Below, piece after piece: positions 49,924 through 54,668 of a stretch of 54,668 nucleotides of DNA. The DNA lies in NCBI GenBank assembly GCA_009841005.1, contig VXMR01000139.1, forward strand, positions 1 through 54,668. Reading direction: 5' to 3'. Made by a program: the position numbers and the translations under genes. The notes under the pieces were generated by a model. The model saw only the letters and a list, made by a program, of their open reading frames with translations, ran no database searches and was not told where the DNA came from. The DNA is from Gemmatimonadales bacterium. Lineage in GTDB: Bacteria > Gemmatimonadota > Gemmatimonadetes > Palauibacterales > Palauibacteraceae. Position 1 is the first letter of the stretch. Each line of letters starts with the position of its first letter.

Positions 49924-50029
49924 TACTAAATCTTGTTGAATTAGTACATTGTTAGTAGGTTGCGTGTCCACGAGGGGGGGGGCGAGACCCCTCTCTACTA
50001 ATTTGACACGAATTGGTACGTCATTAGTA
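49924..50029. promoter_or_regulatory. Cluster of five TACTAA/TTAGTA boxes upstream of the Fic gene
   Basis: TACTAA occurs at 49924-49929 and 49996-50001, TTAGTA at 49941-49946, 49952-49957 and 50024-50029, giving inverted pairs; TACTAATT at 49996 also faces an AATTGGTA at 50011. A perfect TTGACA lies within at 50003-50008 (-35 candidate); no clear -10 follows. The AT-rich cluster, in a GC-rich genome, looks like operator sites controlling the Fic gene. Confidence 0.6.
49972..49993 (+). terminator. G-tract hairpin upstream of the Fic gene
   Basis: A run of nine G (49974-49982) sits in GAGGGG...CCCCTC (49972-49977 / 49988-49993), a 6-bp stem. It could attenuate transcription, or be a slippage-prone tract that varies between cells. 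No T-tract follows. Confidence 0.35.
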
Positions 50030-50043
50030 CCTGGAGCACCGTT

Positions 50044-51381
50044 GTGGTCAAGATACCCGTATCCGGGCCGACCTTTCGGGATCTCCTGAGCGACCCGGAT
50101 CTCATGTCCGAGGTCCAACGCATCCTCACAGCTGGGACCGGGCCCGAGGTGAAGGGCCGCTACTACCATTGGGACAAGCTTCGGCACCTCGATCCACCCG
50201 CCGGCTTCACCACCCACGAGTGGTGGCTTGCGCTCAAATCCGCCCGCATGCAACTCGCCAAGCCGATCGCTCTCCTGGACCGGACCGGCGCACCCTTCAC
50301 GTTCTCGATGACGGATACCGTGCTCCAAGCCATCCACCGGATCGACCGGGACGCGAGCGGCAAGATCGAGATCAGCGAGCAGGTTACGAGTCCGGAAACG
50401 CGAGACCGGTACATCATCAGTTCCCTGATACAGGAGGCCATCACTTCCAGTCAGCTCGAGGGCGCGGTCACGACGATCGAGCGAGCCAAGGACATGATCA
50501 GGACCGGGCGGAAACCGACCGATCAGAGCGAGCAGATGATCCTCAACAACTACATGGCCATGCGCAGGGTGCGGCAGTTCACGCACGACCGGCTGACGCC
50601 CGAGAGAATTCTCGAACTCCAGAAAATCGTGACCGCTGATACGCTCGATGACCCGGGCGCCGCCGGCCGGTTGCGGCGACGGGGGGACGATGTCGTCGTT
50701 AGCGATTTCGACGGCGAGATTCTCCACCGCCCGCCGGACGCCGCCGAACTTGGGGACCGTCTGGATCGGATGTGCGCGTTCGCTAACGGGGAGGATGGAG
50801 ACGCCTTCGTACACCCGGTTGTCCGCGCCGTCATCCTTCACTTCTGGGTTGGGTACGATCACCCGTTCGTCGATGGCAACGGTCGAACGGCCAGGGCTCT
50901 CTTCTACTGGTCCATGCTGTCGCAGGGATACTGGCTCTGCGAGTACATCTCGATTTCGACGCTTCTCCGCTCGCAATCCGCCAGGTACGCTCGATCCTAC
51001 CTGCATACCGAGACGGACGAGAACGACCTGACCTATTTCCTGCTCTACCAGCTAGGCATCATCCAGCGGGCGATCGACGCGGTTCACGTTCACCTCGACA
51101 GAAAGGGGGAAGAGGCCCGGCGCGTCGAGGCCCTCCTGCGACAGGCAGTGGTCCTCAACCATCGACAGATCGCGCTCCTGAGCCACTCGTTGAGGCACCC
51201 AAACAGTCGCTACTCGATCCGGTCTCATCGAAATAGTCACAACGTGGTCTACCAGACCGCTCGCACAGACCTGCTGGATCTTGCCGCTCGTGGGCTCCTC
51301 ATCAGGCGGAAGGTGGGCCAGACGTTCTACTTCTACCCGAAGGGGGATCTCGCCGAACGCCTGAAGCGTCTCGAGGCGTGA
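50044..51381 (+). CDS. Fic-domain AMP-transferase with C-terminal winged helix
   Basis: A 445-residue Fic protein. The catalytic loop is YDHPFVDGNGRTARALFYWS (HxFxDGNGRxxR), which transfers AMP from ATP to a target hydroxyl. The inhibitory motif, SSQLEG in ITSSQLEGAVTTIE, lies N-terminal to it, so this is a class II, self-inhibited enzyme. A Fic_N region precedes (RYYHWDKLRHLDP). The C-terminal part (TARTDLLDLAARGLLIRRKV) is a winged helix, so the protein could bind DNA, possibly its own TACTAA boxes. GTG or ATG near 50044 is the start. The coding sequence looks less GC-rich than its neighbours, suggesting acquisition. Confidence 0.92.
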   Translation: MVKIPVSGPTFRDLLSDPDLMSEVQRILTAGTGPEVKGRYYHWDKLRHLDPPAGFTTHEWWLALKSARMQLAKPIALLDRTGAPFTFSMTDTVLQAIHRIDRDASGKIEISEQVTSPETRDRYIISSLIQEAITSSQLEGAVTTIERAKDMIRTGRKPTDQSEQMILNNYMAMRRVRQFTHDRLTPERILELQKIVTADTLDDPGAAGRLRRRGDDVVVSDFDGEILHRPPDAAELGDRLDRMCAFANGEDGDAFVHPVVRAVILHFWVGYDHPFVDGNGRTARALFYWSMLSQGYWLCEYISISTLLRSQSARYARSYLHTETDENDLTYFLLYQLGIIQRAIDAVHVHLDRKGEEARRVEALLRQAVVLNHRQIALLSHSLRHPNSRYSIRSHRNSHNVVYQTARTDLLDLAARGLLIRRKVGQTFYFYPKGDLAERLKRLEA

Positions 51382-51440
51382 TCCCGTGGGGCGGGCACCC
51401 CGTCAGCGGACGGGTCTCGCACTGTGTCTTCCTTCCCGGT

Positions 51441-51893
51441 TCAATCGCCCAGGCTCAGGGACCAGTTGTTCCACTTGAGATCCGGGGACGCGCCCAGGGC
51501 ACGGTAGAAGCCCTCGGCCGCGCGGTTCCCGTCCATCACGGTCCAGATCAATTCGGCCGCATCGATCGACCTGGCGTGCGAAACCACCGCCGCCATCAGA
51601 GCCTTCCCCACCCCCAGGTCGCGTGCGGCCTCCTCAACGAACAGCTCCTTGAGCACCACTTTGGGCCGCAGCGTGTAAGTCCACGGAATCGTGTACACCA
51701 CCGCCATCCCCACGAGATCGTCGTCCTCCTCGGCCACAAACGCCGTGAACAGCCGCCCCTCCCCGAACCCATGCTCGAGAACGCTCTCCCGCGTCACCGC
51801 GAAGTCGTCGATGTACTCCTCGAACCGCGCGAGCCCGCGCATAAGTTCCAGCAACCGATCCACATCTACTGGCTCAGCCAACCTGACCCGCAT
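51441..51893 (-). CDS. GNAT family N-acetyltransferase
   Basis: A 150-residue acetyltransferase: MRVRLAEPVDVDRLLELMRG, ELFVEEAARDLGVGKALMAA (acetyl-CoA P-loop) and WTVMDGNRAAEGFYRALGAS. The best family match is the diamine/spermidine acetyltransferase-like group by the VVLKELFVEEAARDLGVG pattern, but the substrate is uncertain. The start at 51893 is chosen; an apparent longer frame runs back into the tRNA region and is not protein-coding. It lies after the tRNA cluster terminator on the same strand. Confidence 0.88.
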   Translation of the reverse strand: MRVRLAEPVDVDRLLELMRGLARFEEYIDDFAVTRESVLEHGFGEGRLFTAFVAEEDDDLVGMAVVYTIPWTYTLRPKVVLKELFVEEAARDLGVGKALMAAVVSHARSIDAAELIWTVMDGNRAAEGFYRALGASPDLKWNNWSLSLGD

Positions 51894-52025
51894 GCGTGGC
51901 ACTCCGTTCTTGGAAAAGCGTCGAAGCCGGTCGAGAGCCCGCAACTCGATCGCCCGGCAGCCCCATGGCGGCGAGCGGGCGAAGCCCCCCGCGAGCCCTC
52001 CGACCATGCCCCCCGGCACCTGAGC

Positions 52026-52066
52026 AAAAAAAGGAAGTGCCCGGGAGGCCTTTCGGTTGACCCGGG
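52026..52066 (-). terminator. Probable terminator of the tRNA operon
   Basis: On the minus strand CCCGGG (52061-52066) and CCCGGG (52040-52045) form a stem and, 7 bases later, a run of seven T (complement of 52026-52032) follows. It lies 87 bases after the last tRNA. The 7-base gap before the T-run makes it imperfect. Confidence 0.5.
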
Positions 52067-52168
52067 AGAATTTGGCCAGCGAAGGGGAGCGAAGCTCCAC
52101 GAGCGCCCGAATTCTCGCGGGAGCAGGCTCGACGCCCGAAGGAAGGAGAGCATGCGCCCGGGAGAATT
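52061..52168. repeat. Three copies of the tRNA-Arg 3'-end sequence at 48-bp spacing
   Basis: CCCGGGAGAATT occurs at 52061-52072 and 52157-52168 (inside the tRNA-Arg gene). Between them, an inverted copy with one mismatch (GAATTCTCGCGGG) lies at 52109-52121. Start positions are exactly 48 bases apart. The copies may be att-site remnants of an integrated element, or alternative hairpins in the tRNA transcript. Confidence 0.45.
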
Positions 52169-52226
52169 CGAATCCCCAACCTCCTGATCCGTAGTCAGGT
52201 GCTCTATCCAGTTGAGCTACGGGCGC
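52153..52226 (-). tRNA. tRNA-Arg (anticodon ACG)
   Basis: On the minus strand the 74-base gene folds as a cloverleaf: acceptor GCGCCCG/CGGGCGC, D-arm GCTC...GAGC, anticodon loop CTACGGA (anticodon ACG), T-arm GGGGA-TTCGAAT-TCTCC and discriminator A. CCA is not encoded. Last of four tRNAs in the cluster. Confidence 0.95.
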
Positions 52227-52287
52227 TCGGAGCCGGCCGAACCGCGACCGGCGATGTCGTCGGCGAGGGCCGGAGCCCATGCCGTCA

Positions 52288-52373
52288 TGCCCAGGAGAGG
52301 ATTCGAACCTCCACGTCCGTAAAAGGACACTAGCCCCTCAAGCTAGCGCGTCTGCCAGTTCCGCCACCTGGGC
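52288..52373 (-). tRNA. tRNA-Leu (anticodon GAG)
   Basis: An 86-base class II tRNA with acceptor GCCCAGG/CCTGGGC, anticodon stem CTAGC/GCTAG around TTGAGGG (anticodon GAG), a long variable arm (TGTCCTTTTACGGACG) and T-arm GAGG-TTCGAAT-CCTC. CCA is not encoded. Confidence 0.95.
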
Positions 52374-52379
52374 CGGTGA

Positions 52380-52465
52380 TGCTCGGGGGGGGAGTCGAAC
52401 CCCCACGGGAGTTTAATCCCACAGGATCCTGAATCCTGCGCGTCTGCCATTTCCGCCACCCGAGC
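52380..52465 (-). tRNA. tRNA-Leu (anticodon CAG)
   Basis: An 86-base class II tRNA with acceptor GCTCGGG/CCCGAGC, anticodon stem CAGGA/TCCTG around TTCAGGA (anticodon CAG), long variable arm and T-arm GGGGG-TTCGACT-CCCCC. It lies 6 bases upstream of the tRNA-Leu(GAG) gene on the minus strand. CCA is not encoded. Confidence 0.95.
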
Positions 52466-52531
52466 CTGCGCCCCTGAATCTCCGGTCCAGAGCCGCTTCA
52501 CGGCCCGGGGCTTCTGCTCCGCCGGGCCGAG

Positions 52532-52606
52532 TGCGCCCGACAGGATTCGAACCTGTGACCTCTTGCTCCGGAGGCAAGCGCTCTATCCAGGCTGAGCTAC
52601 GGGCGC
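52532..52606 (-). tRNA. tRNA-Arg (anticodon CCG)
   Basis: A 75-base tRNA with acceptor GCGCCCG/CGGGCGC, anticodon stem CTTGC/GCAAG around CTCCGGA (anticodon CCG) and T-arm ACAGG-TTCGAAT-CCTGT. First in the transcription order of the cluster. CCA is not encoded. Confidence 0.95.
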
Positions 52607-52709
52607 AGACACGAAACGCGCCGCCGAAAGAGGCGACGCGCCGTGCGGGCAATCTAATCGGATCGGCCCCCAGCGTCTACCTGCCGCAGGGGGCTGACTT
52701 CGATTTGGT

Positions 52710-53996
52710 TCAGCGCGATCCGGATGAGGCCGCGGCCGTGTCGTCGATGGAGCCGATGACGAGGTCGAGGAGCCCGTCGATCGCACCGCCGGGGATCCAG
52801 CGGGCCACCACGACGATGTCGTTCACCGGATCGCAGTAGATCATGTTCGTGCCGTTGCCGAGGTGGGCCCACGCTTCCGCGGGCGCGCTCGGATAGCGCT
52901 TGTTCCCCTCCTCGTCCGCGACGTTGAGCATGAAGTTCATGTGCCCGTAGGAGCCGTTCGCCGGGCCGGGCGTCGTCGCGAGATCGAACCACTCCTCGGA
53001 GAGGAGTTGCCGGTCTCCCCACGTCCCGCGCCGCAGCGTGAAGAGGCCGAAGCGCGCCTGGTCGCGGGCGCTGATGAACATGCCGCCGCCCCAGTGGCCG
53101 CCGCCGCTCACCGACTGCACGCGACGCCCGTCGATCGTGACCCAGGAGTTCTCGTAGCCGTTCCAGCGCCAGGTCGGGGAGGCGCCGATCGGTCCCATCA
53201 CGCGCTCGTGCAGGACCTCGGGCAACGGGCGCCGCAGCACGCTCATCGCGGCGAGCGCGAGGAGGTTTACGCGGGTGTCGTTGTACTCGTACACGGTCCC
53301 CGAGGGATGGCGCTTCCGCGTCATCCAGGTCGAGGGGTCGCCGCTCGGACGGTCCGCCCAGTCCGGCTTGCCCCACAGCGTGCCTTCCCAGTCGGAGGTC
53401 TGCCTCAGGAGGTCGTCCCACGTGATCGTGCGGTTGTGCTCGGACTCGAACATCGTCGTCGGATCGGGCTTCCCGAAGCCGATGCGGTCGACGCCGGGCT
53501 CCCCGTCGCCCGGAGGCACATCGATCGGGGCCATGTACTCGCGCACCGTGTCATCGAGCGAGCCGATGAGCCCCTCGTCCCACGCGAGTCCCACGGACGT
53601 CGAGAGGAAGGACTTCGTCACGCTGTACGTCATGTCGACGCGCCTCGTGTCTCCCCACTCCGCGACGATGTAGCCGTGGCGCACGATCATCCCGGCCGGT
53701 CCGCCCCGCACGTTGAAGGGTCCGATTCCCTCCCCGAGGGGCTCGCGCCCGAAGCTCCGGCTGTGCTGGAACTCCCGGTCGCGCGCCTGGCTCGTCTCGT
53801 GCTCGAGCGCGTATTCGACGGCCGCCTGGACGCCCGCCGCGCTCATCCCCACCTGCTCGGGAGTGCGCGTCTCCCACGCGTCCCCCCGCGCCGGCAGGTA
53901 CTGCGCAGCCACGACGCCCGGAAACGCGACCGTCGCTGAAACGGCAAGAAGACCAGCCCAAAGCGCGCCACCGCGCGCGCGAATCATGCCCCGCAT
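52710..53996 (-). CDS. Exported serine hydrolase, class C beta-lactamase fold
   Basis: A 428-residue protein with a Sec signal peptide (LWAGLLAVSATVAFPGVVAAQ). S-x-x-K is in MTYSVTKSFLSTSVG and the third motif is AHLGNGTNM (H-x-G). At the usual Y-x-N position the sequence is YEYNDTRVNLLAL, so the tyrosine is kept but its surroundings differ. The ATG at 53996 has AGGAGGT 8 bases upstream, which settles the start. Substrate is unknown; esterase or peptidase activity is possible. This is the third member of the fold in the window. Confidence 0.9.
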   Translation of the reverse strand: MRGMIRARGGALWAGLLAVSATVAFPGVVAAQYLPARGDAWETRTPEQVGMSAAGVQAAVEYALEHETSQARDREFQHSRSFGREPLGEGIGPFNVRGGPAGMIVRHGYIVAEWGDTRRVDMTYSVTKSFLSTSVGLAWDEGLIGSLDDTVREYMAPIDVPPGDGEPGVDRIGFGKPDPTTMFESEHNRTITWDDLLRQTSDWEGTLWGKPDWADRPSGDPSTWMTRKRHPSGTVYEYNDTRVNLLALAAMSVLRRPLPEVLHERVMGPIGASPTWRWNGYENSWVTIDGRRVQSVSGGGHWGGGMFISARDQARFGLFTLRRGTWGDRQLLSEEWFDLATTPGPANGSYGHMNFMLNVADEEGNKRYPSAPAEAWAHLGNGTNMIYCDPVNDIVVVARWIPGGAIDGLLDLVIGSIDDTAAASSGSR

Positions 53997-54192
53997 GAGA
54001 ACACCTCCTGACTCGGATCGATCACGCCAGGGATGGTAACGACTGGGACACGCTCGGCACACGGGCCCGGAGGAGGTCGATCACGCGTGCAGCTTCGGTC
54101 GTGGCGTCCCCAAAAACCCCAGACGTGGGAGTGGACGCTCGCTGCCTACGGCGGGGAGAAACGGAATGTCTCGCGGACGAGGTGCGCGGCCA

Positions 54193-54654
54193 TCAGCCCA
54201 CCGCGCCCGCCTTCCGCAGTCCCTCGATGTCGATCTTCCCCATCTTGAGCAGCGCGTCCATGACCCGCGTCGGGTCGGCGCTCATGAGCTCGCCCATGTT
54301 CGCCGGCACCACCTGCCAGGACACCCCGAAGCGGTCGTCGAGCCAGCCGCAGTAGCCCTCGCGGCCGCCTTCCGCCAGCGTGCTCCAGTAATGGTCGATC
54401 TCGTCCTGGGATTCGCAGTTCACGACGAAGGAGATCGCAGGGGTGAACTTGAACATCGGGCCGCCGTCGATCCCCTGGAACGTGCGTCCGGACAGCTCGA
54501 ACACCACGAACGAGTTGCCCTTGGCCGGGCCGCCGCTCACCGTCGAGATCTCCACGATCCGGGAGTCCGGGAAGAGGGAGACGTAGAACTCGGCCGCTTC
54601 GACCGAGCGGTCTTCGAACCAGAGGCAGGTGCCGATACGGTCAGCTTTGGGCAT
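54193..54654 (-). CDS. VOC superfamily PhnB-like protein (3-demethylubiquinone methyltransferase-like family)
   Basis: A 153-residue protein of the glyoxalase/VOC fold. The family features are CLWFEDRSVEAAEFYVSLFP, VSGGPAKGNSFVVFELSGRT, SFVVNCESQDEIDHYWSTLA and GYCGWLDDRFGVSWQVVPA, the PhnB-like signature. Despite an old family name, members are not shown to be methyltransferases. It has no signal peptide. The 196-bp gap before the hydrolase gene (53997-54192) shows nothing recognisable. Confidence 0.88.
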   Translation of the reverse strand: MPKADRIGTCLWFEDRSVEAAEFYVSLFPDSRIVEISTVSGGPAKGNSFVVFELSGRTFQGIDGGPMFKFTPAISFVVNCESQDEIDHYWSTLAEGGREGYCGWLDDRFGVSWQVVPANMGELMSADPTRVMDALLKMGKIDIEGLRKAGAVG

Positions 54655-54668
54655 CGTTGTCTCCTTCG

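Noticed and set aside
51894..52280. N-terminal extension of the GNAT protein at 51441
   Set aside because: It translates the tRNA-Arg gene and its flank (PVAQLDRAPDYGSGG); the domain begins at 51893.
52413..52652. Small minus-strand ORF over tRNA-Arg(CCG), including SSAWIERLPPEQEV
   Set aside because: This is the familiar spurious peptide produced by translating a tRNA gene.

Overview
The window is 54.7 kb of GC-rich bacterial chromosome with about 50 protein genes, four tRNAs and no rRNA, CRISPR array or recognisable transposase. The best guess for the host is a Gemmatimonadota-type bacterium. It has a Gram-negative outer membrane (a TonB-type beta-barrel receptor coupled to a GLPGLI protein, as in Bacteroidota but at much higher GC), many Sec-, Tat- or lipid-anchored hydrolases and oxidoreductases, frequent ATGA/GTGA gene overlaps, and tRNAs that do not encode CCA. 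This is an inference; Acidobacteriota or Rhodothermota-like lineages are not excluded.

Layout. 1-5.4 kb: two tandem fumarylacetoacetate-hydrolase (FAH) paralogues, an amino-acid permease, a thioredoxin-like protein and an arginine-deiminase/DDAH-like enzyme. 5.4-9.8 kb: MarC, an exported beta-lactamase-fold hydrolase, an MBL-fold hydrolase and a MATE exporter. 9.8-14.8 kb: a GLPGLI/TonB-receptor operon preceded by a 22-bp direct repeat, then an HGSNAT-like membrane acyltransferase. 14.8-19.4 kb: a two-subunit exported molybdenum hydroxylase and a tannase-family esterase. 19.5-21.5 kb: a BlaI/M56 sensor pair with a promoter carrying two matching palindromic operators. 21.6-28.2 kb: catabolic genes for a two-subunit aconitase X, a 3-hydroxyacyl-CoA dehydrogenase, a beta-keto acid cleavage enzyme, a permease and an exported class V PLP enzyme. 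28.2-28.9 kb: a Phd/VapC module. 29-34.7 kb: an atypical alanine-racemase-like lipoprotein, a DAACS symporter with two NicX-like enzymes, and a degenerate exported aldo/keto reductase. 34.7-36.2 kb: a DUF4143 ATPase and a four-copy, 23-bp-period repeat array. 36.2-41.9 kb: a divergent pair that closely fits TmpA/TmpB (breakdown of trimethylaminoethylphosphonate to glycine betaine and phosphate), followed by a lipoprotein hydrolase, a DUF1801 protein, a eukaryote-like sterol reductase and an exported flavin reductase-like protein. 41.9-48.1 kb: a GNAT and a TRAP transporter operon that seems split by an antiparallel DUF4143 ATPase gene. 48.2-54.7 kb: an M28 peptidase, a Fic protein with an operator-like box array, a GNAT, four tRNAs (Arg, Leu, Leu, Arg), a beta-lactamase-fold hydrolase and a VOC/PhnB-like protein.

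How the genes fit together. Most of the window looks like scavenging of small organic molecules: amino acids, dicarboxylates, hydroxylated aromatics or N-heterocycles, and quaternary amines or phosphonates. Several enzymes from usually cytosolic families carry export signals. Accessory genes (Phd/VapC, two DUF4143 ATPases, Fic) sit with short AT-rich, repeat-bearing stretches that stand out from the GC-rich background. The most promising biology is the tmpAB-like phosphonate pair, the racemase fold lacking its catalytic tyrosine, the 23-bp repeat array and the interrupted TRAP operon.
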